Part shown: positions 33,129 to 42,602 of the stretch, one piece after another | How the letters are laid out: every line of letters begins with the position of its first letter | Numbering within the stretch: the first letter of the stretch is position 1 | From: JAGBWK01 sp964544595 | Lineage (GTDB): Bacteria; Bacteroidota; Bacteroidia; Bacteroidales; Muribaculaceae | NCBI GenBank assembly: GCA_964544595.1 | Contig: CAZJBM010000022.1 | Coordinates: forward strand, 1-50,753 | DNA: 50,753 nucleotides | Direction of reading: 5' to 3' | Position numbers and translations under genes: made by a program | The notes under the pieces: model-generated | Database searches by the model: none | Seen by the model: only the letters and a program-made list of their open reading frames with translations | What the model was told of the DNA's origin: nothing

Positions 33129-34928
33129 ATGAAAACTAAACCCGATCTTGGCTTCTGGTCGCTGTGGAACCTCTCGTTTGGTTTCTTCGGCGTGCAGATT
33201 GCCTACGCTTTGCAGAGCTCGCAGGTGAGCCGTATCTTTTCGACCATCGGCGCCGACCCTCACCAGTTGAGCTATTTCTGGATTCTCCCGCCCCTCATGG
33301 GCTTCCTCGTCCAGCCAATTATCGGCTCAATGAGCGACCGCACCTGGAACCGCTTCGGCCGTCGACTCCCTTACCTTATCGTAGGCGCGTTGGTTGCGAT
33401 ACTCGTTATGTGCTTCCTTCCTAATGCCGGCAGCTTAGGATTGTCGGTAAGTATGGCGATATATTTCGGCCTGTTCTGCCTTATGCTCCTCGACACATCT
33501 ATTAATATGGCGATGCAGCCGTTCAAGATGCTTGTCGGCGATATGGTCAACGAGAAGCAGAAAGGTATGGCTTACTCGATACAAAGTTTCCTTTGCAACG
33601 CCGGCTCGTTCGTGGGCTATCTCGCGCCCTTCGCTCTTGCATGGTTTGTCGCCAACACGGCTCCCGAAGGGGAGGTGCCCCCTACGGTCACGTTCTCGTT
33701 CTATCTCGGCGCGGCGTTGCTGCTCCTCTGCGTTATCTATACCTTTTGGAAAGTCAAAGAGCTTCCCCCTCACGAATATGCCCTCTACAATGGCGTTCCC
33801 GAAGCTCCCGAGAAGAAGGAGAATATGTTCAAGCAGATGGTAGGCGCGCTCAAGACTGCCCCTAAAGTGTTCTGGACGATCGGCCTTGTGCAGTTCTTCT
33901 GCTGGAGCGGCTTCCTGTATTTGTGGACTTATTCGACCGACGCCGTCGCGGGCCATGCGTTTCATGCACCCTCGGTGGAGACCGTGAAGGGATTCACTGT
34001 CGACGGTAAGGAAATCGACGAGAACTACCTCTTTGCCGACGGTAAACTCGTCATAGGCGACGGTAAAGTGCTGATTGACGGCATAAAAGTCGACGGCGAG
34101 GTTATGGCCGCCGAGTTGGTTGTCAACGCCTCGGGCGACACCCTGATCAAAGAAGGTCAGCTCTTCTACGACCACGGCAATATAGTCGCGGGAGCGAAGC
34201 CCGGCGAGCAGTTTGCCAAGCAGGGCGATCAGCTTATTGTTGACGGCACCCCTCTGACCGTCGGCGAGGCAGCTTCAACGGTTGCGGCAATCCAATCAAT
34301 CACTCCTGAGCATAAGCTCGTTGCCGCTCACATCGCGGTCGAGAAAAACGGTGAATATGAAATGGAGCAGGTGCAGGAGATAGCGTCGGTAAGCGGCGAA
34401 AAGATTGTGCCTAAATACGAGACAGTGCTCAACGCGCAGTCAGAGCAATACCAGGCTGCGGGCGACTGGAATGGCGTGCTCTTTGCTATCCAGGCCGTTG
34501 CGGCGCTTCTTTGGGCTGCCGTGCTTCCCCGATTCAACAGCCGCAAGTTGGCCTATTCTCTCAGCTTGTTCATGGGCGCGGTAGGCTTTATCTCGGTATG
34601 GTTCCTCGGCTCAAAATGGGGCCTGACTATCAGCTATGCGCTCATGGGTTGCGGATGGGCAGCGATGCTCGCCATGCCTTTCACTATTCTTACCAACGCG
34701 CTGTCGGGCAAGAATATCGGCACCTACCTCGGCCTCTTTAACTGCACGATCTGCCTGCCTCAGATTGTAGCCGCGGTGTTTGGCGGTCTCATTCTCGGCC
34801 TTTTCCCCTTGGCAGAAAACGGCACCGCGCCTACCTACATGATGGTAGTGCTTGCCGGCGTGCTGATGCTTATAGGCTCGTTTGCCGTATGGAATATCAA
34901 GGAGACTTCAGGCGAGCGCGGCAAATAA
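33129..34928 (+). CDS. MFS transporter (SLC45/GPH sugar type) with large soluble insert
   Basis: This 599-residue protein is a major facilitator of the sugar:cation symporter type. The opening (NLSFGFFGVQIAYALQSSQV), the IGSMSDRTWNRFGRRLPYL loop and GVLFAIQAVAALLWAAVLP mark the two halves. Related bacterial proteins are about 430-460 residues. The extra length is one hydrophilic segment at about residues 268-445, between helices 7 and 8. It is rich in short beta-like DGK/VDG strings (VDGKEIDENYLFADGKL) and would face the periplasm or the cytoplasm depending on topology. The substrate is unknown; relatives carry maltose, sucrose or other glycosides. Confidence 0.9.
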   Translation: MKTKPDLGFWSLWNLSFGFFGVQIAYALQSSQVSRIFSTIGADPHQLSYFWILPPLMGFLVQPIIGSMSDRTWNRFGRRLPYLIVGALVAILVMCFLPNAGSLGLSVSMAIYFGLFCLMLLDTSINMAMQPFKMLVGDMVNEKQKGMAYSIQSFLCNAGSFVGYLAPFALAWFVANTAPEGEVPPTVTFSFYLGAALLLLCVIYTFWKVKELPPHEYALYNGVPEAPEKKENMFKQMVGALKTAPKVFWTIGLVQFFCWSGFLYLWTYSTDAVAGHAFHAPSVETVKGFTVDGKEIDENYLFADGKLVIGDGKVLIDGIKVDGEVMAAELVVNASGDTLIKEGQLFYDHGNIVAGAKPGEQFAKQGDQLIVDGTPLTVGEAASTVAAIQSITPEHKLVAAHIAVEKNGEYEMEQVQEIASVSGEKIVPKYETVLNAQSEQYQAAGDWNGVLFAIQAVAALLWAAVLPRFNSRKLAYSLSLFMGAVGFISVWFLGSKWGLTISYALMGCGWAAMLAMPFTILTNALSGKNIGTYLGLFNCTICLPQIVAAVFGGLILGLFPLAENGTAPTYMMVVLAGVLMLIGSFAVWNIKETSGERGK

Positions 34929-34968
34929 TCCGCAAACTATAAATATTAATAACGGTTTTAACTTTTAT

Positions 34969-35007
34969 GACTGCGAAGTTACGCGAAAAATTCGTAACTT
35001 CGCAGTC
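34969..35007 (+). promoter_or_regulatory. 15-bp perfect palindrome with -7 boxes on both strands
   Basis: GACTGCGAAGTTACG (34969-34983) and CGTAACTTCGCAGTC (34993-35007) are perfect inverted repeats around a 9-nt spacer. The right arm carries TAACTTCGC, a -7 box pointing to gmd, and the left arm carries the same box on the minus strand. The stem could also end the MFS transcript. No T-run follows. Confidence 0.55.
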
Positions 35008-35096
35008 TCAAGTTAGTATCGAATCGAAGCGACATAGACGAGGTTTTTCTCCGATGCTTACTTAACAATTATTTTTCTCACCGATAACCGATTTCA

Positions 35097-36191
35097 ATGA
35101 AAAAAGTTGCGTTAATCACAGGTATTACTGGTCAAGATGGATCATACCTTGCTGAGTTTCTTATAGATAAAGGGTATGAGGTGCATGGCGTGCTTCGCCG
35201 TTCATCCTCGTTCAATACCGGGCGTATCGAGCATCTTTACCTCGACGAGTGGGTGCGCGACATGAAAAACAAGCGTCTCGTCAATCTCCATTGGGGCGAT
35301 ATGACCGATTCAAGCTCGCTCGTGCGTATCATACAGCAGGTGCAGCCCGATGAAATCTATAATCTTGCCGCGCAGAGCCATGTGAAGGTGTCGTTCGACG
35401 TGCCTGAGTTCACAGCCGAGTCCGACGCTGTCGGCACGCTCCGCCTTCTCGAAGCCGTGCGCATACTCGGCCTTGAGAAAAAAACAAAAATTTACCAGGC
35501 TTCAACCTCCGAGCTTTATGGCAAAGTGCAGGAAGTGCCCCAGAAAGAAACCACTCCCTTTTATCCCCGCTCGCCCTATGGCGTGGCAAAGCAATATGGA
35601 TTCTGGATCACCAAAAACTACCGCGAGAGCTATGGAATGTTTGCCGTGAACGGTATCCTCTTCAACCATGAGAGCGAACGCCGAGGCGAAAACTTCGTAA
35701 CCCGCAAAATCACTATCGCAGCCGCCCGTATCAAGCAGGGATTTCAGGATAAGCTCTATCTCGGCAACCTCGACGCGCGCCGCGACTGGGGCTACGCCAA
35801 AGACTACGTTGAGTGCATGTGGATGATTCTGCAATATCCGGAGCCTAAGGATTTCGTCATAGCTACCGGCGAGATGCATACAGTGCGCGAATTCGCCACT
35901 TTAGCTTTCCACCACGTAGGCATAGAGCTTGAATGGCAAGGCAGCGGCGTCGACGAGAAGGGTATCGACAAGGCTACCGATAAAGTGCTCGTTGAGGTCG
36001 ATCCGAAATATTTCCGTCCCGCTGAAGTGGAGCAGCTTCTCGGCGACCCGACTAAAGCCCGCACGCTGCTCGGTTGGAATCCGTCAAAAACCCCGTTTGA
36101 GGAGCTGGTGCGCATAATGGCCGAGCATGATATGAAATTCGTGCGCAAGCTCTATCTCCGCTCCAAGCTCGACAAAGAGGATAATGAATAG
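35097..36191 (+). CDS. gmd: GDP-mannose 4,6-dehydratase
   Basis: This 364-residue short-chain dehydrogenase converts GDP-D-mannose to GDP-4-keto-6-deoxymannose. It has the NAD motif GITGQDGSYLAEFL, LRRSSSFNTGRIEHLY, the active-site QASTSELYGKV and YPRSPYGVAKQYGFW (Tyr/Lys), and LGNLDARRDWGYAKDYVE. fcl follows 67 bp downstream, giving the two-step route to GDP-L-fucose used for capsule, O-antigen and protein fucosylation in Bacteroidetes. Confidence 0.97.
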   Translation: MKKVALITGITGQDGSYLAEFLIDKGYEVHGVLRRSSSFNTGRIEHLYLDEWVRDMKNKRLVNLHWGDMTDSSSLVRIIQQVQPDEIYNLAAQSHVKVSFDVPEFTAESDAVGTLRLLEAVRILGLEKKTKIYQASTSELYGKVQEVPQKETTPFYPRSPYGVAKQYGFWITKNYRESYGMFAVNGILFNHESERRGENFVTRKITIAAARIKQGFQDKLYLGNLDARRDWGYAKDYVECMWMILQYPEPKDFVIATGEMHTVREFATLAFHHVGIELEWQGSGVDEKGIDKATDKVLVEVDPKYFRPAEVEQLLGDPTKARTLLGWNPSKTPFEELVRIMAEHDMKFVRKLYLRSKLDKEDNE

Positions 36192-36258
36192 GCGCGTTGC
36201 CAGGCAGCGTCAGCCGTCATCTATTTCTCGGTTAATTACTTGTTTTGAATAAGAAATA

Positions 36259-37200
36259 GTGGAAAAAGATTCAAAAATCTATGTGGCCGGACACCGCGGC
36301 ATGGTCGGTTCCGCGATCGTAAGAGAGCTTCGTCGTCAAGGCTACAACAATATAGTGACCCGCACCCATGCCGATCTCGACCTCTGCCGGCAGGATGAGG
36401 TAGAGCGTTTCTTCGCTCAGGAGCGGCCCGAATATGTGTTTTTGGCAGCGGCTAAGGTCGGGGGCATCGTGGCTAATCGCAGCGCATTGGCTGATTTCAT
36501 GTACGACAACATGATGCTGGAGATGAACGTGATCCACGCGGCGTGGAAGAATGGTTGCAAGAAGCTCGAATTTCTCGGCTCGTCGTGCATCTACCCCCGC
36601 TTGGCTCCTCAGCCTATGCCCGAAAGCTGCTTACTGACTTCCTCGCTTGAGCCGACCAATGAGGCATACGCCCTGGCCAAAATCTCAGGCTTGAAATACT
36701 GCGAATACCTCAATCGGCAGTATGGCACAGACTTTATCTCCGTAATGCCCACCAATCTTTACGGCCCCAACGACAACTACCACCCCGAACATTCCCATGT
36801 GCTCCCGGCGCTCATACGCCGATTCCACGAAGCGAAGGAAGCGGGCTTGGAAAGCGTCACCTGCTGGGGCGACGGGAGCCCGCTCCGCGAGTTTCTTTAT
36901 GTCGACGACCTCGCCAATCTGTGCGTTTTTCTGATGAACAATTATTCGGGCAACGAAACCGTCAATGCCGGCACCGGTAAGGAATTGACCATCAAAGAAC
37001 TTACTGAATTGGTGGCTGATATAATCGGGTACAAAGGCCGCATCGAATGGGACACTACCCGCCCCAACGGCACCCCCCGCAAGCTCCTCGATGTCAGCAA
37101 GGCACGCTCCTTAGGCTGGACTTACTCAACCGAGCTCCCCGACGGCATACGTCTCGCCTACGACGACTTCCTCAACAATCCTATGCGGGCTGAAAGATGA
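36259..37200 (+). CDS. fcl: GDP-L-fucose synthase
   Basis: This 313-residue epimerase-reductase completes GDP-L-fucose from the Gmd product with NADPH. Visible: VAGHRGMVGSAIVREL, FLAAAKVGGI, FLGSSCIYPR, the YALAKISGLKYCEYL Tyr/Lys pair and PTNLYGPNDNYHPEHSHVLPA. The start codon is GTG at 36259, where the first strand begins. Its TGA stop overlaps the ATG of the TamB-like gene (ATGA at 37197-37200). Confidence 0.96.
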   Translation: MEKDSKIYVAGHRGMVGSAIVRELRRQGYNNIVTRTHADLDLCRQDEVERFFAQERPEYVFLAAAKVGGIVANRSALADFMYDNMMLEMNVIHAAWKNGCKKLEFLGSSCIYPRLAPQPMPESCLLTSSLEPTNEAYALAKISGLKYCEYLNRQYGTDFISVMPTNLYGPNDNYHPEHSHVLPALIRRFHEAKEAGLESVTCWGDGSPLREFLYVDDLANLCVFLMNNYSGNETVNAGTGKELTIKELTELVADIIGYKGRIEWDTTRPNGTPRKLLDVSKARSLGWTYSTELPDGIRLAYDDFLNNPMRAER

Positions 37201-40200
37201 GCCGGTTCTACAAGGTTATAAGAGCAATCGTTATGATTGCGGTAGTGTTGGCGGTAGTGCTGCCGACACTGCTGTATATAGCCTTGTCATTACCTTTTGT
37301 GCAGGAGGAGATCAAGAAAGTGGCCGAGACCGAGGTTAGTAAGCTGCTTGATGCCCAGGTTACGATCGCCGACCTCAATATCCGGCCTTTCAACCGAGTC
37401 GACCTTAAAGGCATAAATGTCAGCATTGAAGGCACTCCAGCCCTGAAAGTAAGCAAGATAGGCGCAAGTATCGACGTCTATCAGCTTCTGCTCAAAGGAA
37501 AACTATCGTTCAACCACGCTGAGATTATCGAGCTTGATGTCAGACTCAGGCGCGCCACTCCCGATTCGCCGCTCAACATTCAGCCCATTATCGACAAGCT
37601 CTCCCCAAAAGATAAAAATAAACCGCCGACAAAGTTTGATCTTCGCGTCAACACTATCGTGCTTCGCCGCGCGTCTCTGCGCTATGATGTCGCCTCGATA
37701 CCCCAAAACTACGACGTGTTCGATCCCAATCATATCCTTGTTACCGACCTGCAGGCCGATATTTGCGCTCATCGTATAAGCAACGACCGCATTTCGGTAG
37801 ATTTGCGCCAGCTATCGTTTTACGAGATTTCGGGCTTCACGGTCAATAATATCGAAGGTGACGTAGACATTTCTCGAAATCGTATCAAGTGGAGTGGCCT
37901 TAATATGGAGTTGCCGAAATCGAAGATTGTGGTGGCCGACGCCGATGTCCGTATCGACGGATTCGACTCGATCCGCCGCCGCTTTGACACCGATGGTTTC
38001 GATATTTCAATCAAAGATGGCAGCCATATCTATCTTCCCGATCTCGAACCCTTCGCCGGGTCGTTGGCCAATCTGCCTGTCACGCTTAATTTACTCGCTG
38101 AGGGTCATATCTCCTCATCGCGAATCGATGTGGACGATTTCATCTTGGCCGATGCGCCGGGCAATCTTGTGGTGGCCGTATCCGACGCGAGCATAGCCGA
38201 CTTCCGCGACCTTGAGAAATTGCGCTTCGACTTAGCTGATATCACGTTCATTGCCGGGCCTAAGGTGTTCAACCATATCAAGCGGCAGGGTTTGGTCAAA
38301 GCGCCGCAATTCGACGCTATAGATAAGGTAGCTCTGTATCTGCAGGCTTCGGGTACGGCATTGCAAGGGAAACTCAGCGGCGAGGCGGAGGTCAACGACT
38401 CGTATCTCGCTGTGGACGGTAGCTTTAACCGTAAAGCTGTTTCTACCCCCGTTAATTTCAAGGCTTCGGTCGAGATCGACAACCTCGACTTGGCCTCATT
38501 GACCCGCAACAGCGATTTCGGCACTCTCAACGCCGTCGTTGAGGCTGAAGGCACCGTTGGCCGCAATATATTTAATGTGTCGGGTAATGTCGACGTTAAC
38601 GATTTCGTTTACCGCGACGCCGTGATAGAATCACTTTCAGCCGCCGTGTACTACGACAACGGCCAATTCTCAGGCGATTTGTCGGTTTTGTCGGATTACG
38701 TTGACCTTACTACCTCTTTCGACGGCTCGCTGCGCCAGGGTCAGCGGCGGCTTGAGGCCAACGTCGATATGCGTAGAATCAACCTCTACGCCTTGGGGCT
38801 GATCAAAAAGTATGAAAACTACTCGTTGTCGTTCACTTCCGACATCAACCTGCGAGGCGAGTCGCCCGACCGATGCGACGGCCAAGTGAAACTATCCGAT
38901 ATTTTGTTTCATAACCCCGAGGACAAGTCATTGGCCATAAAGGACATATTAATCGAATCAAGCTCTATCGACTTCCCTCGCTCAATCACCGTATCTTCTG
39001 AGCTGATTAGCGGCGAAATTATGGGCGACTTTAACTTCAGCACTATAGCTGATGCCGCGAAAGAATTGATTTATAGGGCTTTGCCTACGTTTAACCCTTA
39101 TGCCGGGCGCACTCATTATGCTTTTGTGGCCGATGCTTCACAGCGCGCGTCGGGCGAAGCGGTTATTGCTTCGGCCCCCGACGTGAAATTGATTGACAGC
39201 ACCAACCGCTTCTCGTATAATTTCACCGTCAACGATACGGAGAAATTGGCCGCGTTCCTCAATCTGCCCGTCAGCGTGATTTATCCCATGACTATCGACG
39301 GCTCGTTTGATAGCCGCGAGGGAAAGGCGTTACTTAGTATCGATGCGCCCTACATACGCCAGAACAACAAGCTGATCGAGGGAACATCGCTGCTGGCCAC
39401 GCTCAACGGGCGCACTGGCGATGACCGACTGTTCGTCACCACTTCGTTGCCCACTAAAGATGGCGAGCTTGCCTTGATGATAAGCGGTGCCGCTGCCGAC
39501 AATCATGTTGATTTCGGCCTCGACTGGAAGATTGACCGCCAGCGCTCCTATAAAGGCTCGTTGCAGCTGGGAGCCGACCTTGCGTATAACCCTACCGACC
39601 GAAATTTCTCGGCCGACATTGCCGTAAAGCCAAGCGAAATGATATTCAACGACTCGGTATGGGTGATAAATCCTGCCAAAATAAGCGTTGATGGCCTCAA
39701 ACGCGTATCGGTAGATAATCTTAGCGTATATCGCTCCAACCAGTTCGTCAAAATCAACGGTGTGGCTTCGCCGTCGGCTTCCGACACAATCACCGTCGAC
39801 CTGCTCAATATCAATCTCGATTACGTATTCGAGACGCTCAATATCGATGCCGTTATGCTTATGGGCGACGCGTCGGGCAAAGTGACGGCTTCGTCGCTCT
39901 TCTCTGCCGCTCCGCGCCTCGAAACCGAGGGCATTGAGGTGAAAAACATAGGTTACAACGGCTGTCTGCTCGGCGACGCTATCGTGAAGAGTCATTGGGA
40001 TATGGATAGCAAAGCGGTGGTGCTTAACGGATTGATTACACAGCGCAACGGTAAGCAGGCCAGGGTAGAGGGCGAGATATTCCCTACGACAAGCTCGCTC
40101 GACATAAGGCTCTACGCCAACGAGACCCCTGTGGGTTTCATGCAGAAATATATGGGTGCCTTCGCTTCCGACATAACTGGCCGCGCATCAGGCTTCGCGC

Positions 40201-41837
40201 ATCTCTACGGCACATTTCACGACATTGACATGACTGGCGACATCTACGCCGAAGACCTTAAGCTTAAGCTCAATTTCACCAACACTTACTTTACGGCTAC
40301 AGACTCTATTAAGATTACTCCCGGACGCATCCAACTCAAGGATATCACATTGAAGGATCTTGCAGGCAATTCGGCTCAGCTAAATGGTTACGTGACCCAC
40401 GATTTCTTCCGCGACCCGACTTTCCTTTTCACTATATCCGACGTGAAAAATATGCTTGTCTACGACGAAACCCCGAAGGACAACCCCGACTGGTATGGCA
40501 AGATTTACGTTAACGGAGGCGCTAAGATTCAGGGTAAGCCGGGGATAGTTACTATTAACGTTGACGCCACTACAGCCCCCGGATCGATTTTCACCTTCGT
40601 CTTGTCGGAAATGGAAGTGGCCGACGAGTACACTTTTCTTACCTTCCGCGATAAGGCAACTCTCGGCAAGGAGACTGTCGAGATTAAGGAAGATGCCAAC
40701 ATGCGACTCGTCAACCATTTCCGCGCTCTCGCCGACAATAGTCAGGCGGTAGGGGAGACCCAGTATGAGATAGAGCTGAAAGTCGGTATCACGCCACAGG
40801 CCGAGGTCGACCTCGTGATGGATCCCGTGGCCGGAGATAAAATTCGATCAAACGGCTCAGGAAATATGCGCATGGTCTACAAATCCAAGGGCAACGACCT
40901 CCAGATGTTCGGCGTATATACCCTGGAGCAGGGCACGTATAACTTCACCTTGCAGGATATTATCATCAAGGACTTCATAATTAATCAGGGCAGCTCGATA
41001 CGTTTCAACGGCGACCCGCTCGCCGCTCGCCTCAATGTCGAGGCTTACTATCAGCTCAACGCCAATCTCTCCGACCTCGACGAGTCGTTCCTCCAGGATA
41101 AGGATCTCAACCGCACCAATGTGCCTGTCCATGCCATGCTATACGTGACTGGCGATATCCAGCAGCCGCAGATCAGCTTCGACCTCGCTTTCCCTACCCT
41201 TACCTCCGATACCTATAACAAGGTGAAATCAATCGTGAGCACCGAGGAGATGATGAATCGTCAGATTATCTATCTGCTCGCGCTTAACCGCTTCTATACT
41301 CCCGACTATATGTCGACCACCAAAGGCAACGAGCTTTTCTCGGTAGCCTCATCTACCTTGACCTCCCAGATGTCAAATATACTTGGCCGATTGAGCGATA
41401 AATGGACCGTGTCGCCTAATCTGCGCAGCGATCGCGGCGACTTCTCCGACGTAGAGGTCGACGTGGCCCTGTCGAGCCGACTGCTCAACAACCGTCTCCT
41501 CCTTAACGGCAACTTCGGCTATCGCGACAAATCGCTCAACACAAACCAATTTATCGGCGATTTCGAGATTGAGTATCTGCTTAACCGCGCCGGCACTATC
41601 CGCTTGAAAGCCTACAACTACTCCAACGACGAGAATTATTACGTGCGCGATGCGGCTACCACCCAAGGCGTGGGCGTAATGTTCAAGCGCGACTTCGACA
41701 ACATCTTCTCCTTCCTCCGCCCGAAGCGCAAAACCCTCCTCCCCGCTCCCGCCGACACGGTCATCCCCGCTTCTGTCCTCTCTCCGACCGACTCAATACC
41801 TAACTCCGCCCCTATCCCCGCCGACACCCTCCGCTGA
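37197..41837 (+). CDS. TamB-like translocation/assembly module protein (AsmA-like superfamily)
   Basis: This 1546-residue envelope protein has one N-terminal membrane helix (about residues 8-30) and a very long beta-rich body. The C-terminal DUF490/TamB domain is about residues 1080-1490, with GTYNFTLQDIIIKDFIINQG and SFDLAFPTLTSDTYNKVKSI. The end is Pro-rich (PADTVIPASVLSPTDS). AsmA-like proteins form a beta-groove bridging inner and outer membranes and are linked to lipid transport; TamB also helps outer-membrane protein assembly. No TamA-like BamA partner is next to it. Translational coupling to fcl suggests a shared envelope role, which is inference. Confidence 0.92.
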   Translation: MSRFYKVIRAIVMIAVVLAVVLPTLLYIALSLPFVQEEIKKVAETEVSKLLDAQVTIADLNIRPFNRVDLKGINVSIEGTPALKVSKIGASIDVYQLLLKGKLSFNHAEIIELDVRLRRATPDSPLNIQPIIDKLSPKDKNKPPTKFDLRVNTIVLRRASLRYDVASIPQNYDVFDPNHILVTDLQADICAHRISNDRISVDLRQLSFYEISGFTVNNIEGDVDISRNRIKWSGLNMELPKSKIVVADADVRIDGFDSIRRRFDTDGFDISIKDGSHIYLPDLEPFAGSLANLPVTLNLLAEGHISSSRIDVDDFILADAPGNLVVAVSDASIADFRDLEKLRFDLADITFIAGPKVFNHIKRQGLVKAPQFDAIDKVALYLQASGTALQGKLSGEAEVNDSYLAVDGSFNRKAVSTPVNFKASVEIDNLDLASLTRNSDFGTLNAVVEAEGTVGRNIFNVSGNVDVNDFVYRDAVIESLSAAVYYDNGQFSGDLSVLSDYVDLTTSFDGSLRQGQRRLEANVDMRRINLYALGLIKKYENYSLSFTSDINLRGESPDRCDGQVKLSDILFHNPEDKSLAIKDILIESSSIDFPRSITVSSELISGEIMGDFNFSTIADAAKELIYRALPTFNPYAGRTHYAFVADASQRASGEAVIASAPDVKLIDSTNRFSYNFTVNDTEKLAAFLNLPVSVIYPMTIDGSFDSREGKALLSIDAPYIRQNNKLIEGTSLLATLNGRTGDDRLFVTTSLPTKDGELALMISGAAADNHVDFGLDWKIDRQRSYKGSLQLGADLAYNPTDRNFSADIAVKPSEMIFNDSVWVINPAKISVDGLKRVSVDNLSVYRSNQFVKINGVASPSASDTITVDLLNINLDYVFETLNIDAVMLMGDASGKVTASSLFSAAPRLETEGIEVKNIGYNGCLLGDAIVKSHWDMDSKAVVLNGLITQRNGKQARVEGEIFPTTSSLDIRLYANETPVGFMQKYMGAFASDITGRASGFAHLYGTFHDIDMTGDIYAEDLKLKLNFTNTYFTATDSIKITPGRIQLKDITLKDLAGNSAQLNGYVTHDFFRDPTFLFTISDVKNMLVYDETPKDNPDWYGKIYVNGGAKIQGKPGIVTINVDATTAPGSIFTFVLSEMEVADEYTFLTFRDKATLGKETVEIKEDANMRLVNHFRALADNSQAVGETQYEIELKVGITPQAEVDLVMDPVAGDKIRSNGSGNMRMVYKSKGNDLQMFGVYTLEQGTYNFTLQDIIIKDFIINQGSSIRFNGDPLAARLNVEAYYQLNANLSDLDESFLQDKDLNRTNVPVHAMLYVTGDIQQPQISFDLAFPTLTSDTYNKVKSIVSTEEMMNRQIIYLLALNRFYTPDYMSTTKGNELFSVASSTLTSQMSNILGRLSDKWTVSPNLRSDRGDFSDVEVDVALSSRLLNNRLLLNGNFGYRDKSLNTNQFIGDFEIEYLLNRAGTIRLKAYNYSNDENYYVRDAATTQGVGVMFKRDFDNIFSFLRPKRKTLLPAPADTVIPASVLSPTDSIPNSAPIPADTLR

Positions 41838-41923
41838 TTCCCTCTGTCTCACTTCCGATGTACGACTCGCAAACAGCGTTACCTCAAATATCCTAAAAGA
41901 TCACTAAAACAATCCTCATCATT

Positions 41924-41956
41924 TTTGGTTTTTTAGATTATTCTAATTAATTTTGC
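41924..41956 (+). promoter_or_regulatory. Consensus promoter upstream of the AT-rich island
   Basis: TTTG (41924-41927), exactly 20 nt, then TAATTTTGC (41948-41956): a perfect Bacteroidetes promoter. Transcription would start near 41963. The next plus-strand features are the structured RNA (about 42040-42297) and the LRR/cohesin genes. Confidence 0.65.
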
Positions 41957-41980
41957 AATGTTCAGTTTTCTGAACGTTGC
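41955..41980 (+). promoter_or_regulatory. Palindrome over the transcription start, possible operator
   Basis: GCAATGTTCAG (41955-41965) and CTGAACGTTGC (41970-41980) are inverted repeats with one T/G exception and a TTTT centre. The palindrome covers the end of the -7 box and the expected start site, where a repressor would bind. Confidence 0.4.
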
Positions 41981-42024
41981 GGATTATTCTTTGTATTTCA
42001 GAATTATGCATACATAGTTTTCGC

Positions 42025-42032
42025 TATTTTTG
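42025..42032 (+). promoter_or_regulatory. Second -7 box, just before the structured RNA
   Basis: TATTTTTGC matches TAnnTTTGY. A start near 42040 would give exactly the 5' end expected for the structured RNA. No TTTG at 19-21 nt upstream is present. Confidence 0.45.
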
Positions 42033-42039
42033 CGCCGCA

Positions 42040-42297
42040 AAAAATAACATAGACGTTTTCCAAACGCCATCTTCTTTCGTCTGAAACCTGAGAAATTTCA
42101 TAATCTGATAGAAGATAGTGCAGTGGTACGTCCAAGGGTAGATTATAATCTGCCGTGGCTTGTCGTAGCGATGCGACAGCCGCGTTGCGTATAGATATAG
42201 TCTAAACGTGGGCTGACGACTGCTTATCCTATCAGATTAGGCAGTCTCAGGGCCTCAGACGAAGGGATATGCAGGAAATGCAACCCACGTCTTTTGT
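42040..42297 (+). ncRNA. Candidate multi-helix structured RNA, class not recognised
   Basis: Long-range pairs nest in order: TTCGTCTGA 42076-42084 with 42255-42263; CCTGAG 42087-42092 with 42246-42251; AATCTGATAG 42102-42111 with 42229-42238; GATA, GCAGT and CGTC (42114-42132) with GACG, ACTGC and TATC (42215-42228). Inside this rod lie at least two hairpins: GGTAGATT/AATCTGCC (about 42138-42155) and a TGTCG/CGACA stem (about 42159-42178). A 3' hairpin (GGG/CCC with TGCA/TGCA, 42264-42286) precedes TCTTTT, a plausible weak end. A short CGTTT/AAACG hairpin lies at about 42054-42066. I see no protein frame and could not fit it to 6S, tmRNA, SRP, RNase P or a common riboswitch. Confidence 0.55.
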
Positions 42298-42602
42298 GTT
42301 AACTGTGGCAATTTTGGGTTGGAAGCCACTATATAATGATTATGCATTTATGTGTCTTTTCTTAATTTTTTAGGTTATACAATCATTAGTTGAATTGGCT
42401 CTTTATATGTAGTCAATAACACTTTATTTTTCTTTAGATTTTTCTTCTTTGACATCAGTTATTGCGAGTAGAAGAACCTAAATATGTTTCATTAATTTTG
42501 CTATAAGTCATGATTTAGTGATAATTATGCCTCTATACGTATCAATTTCGTGTCATAATATTTTTTAATTCGATTTCTGTAACATCTATTATCTTTTACT
42601 TT

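Noticed and set aside
42040..42297. Calling the structured RNA 6S RNA, tmRNA or a TPP riboswitch
   Set aside because: It has branched internal hairpins unlike the simple 6S rod, no tRNA-like end or tag frame for tmRNA, and only a stray CTGAGA without the rest of the TPP core. Left as unclassified.
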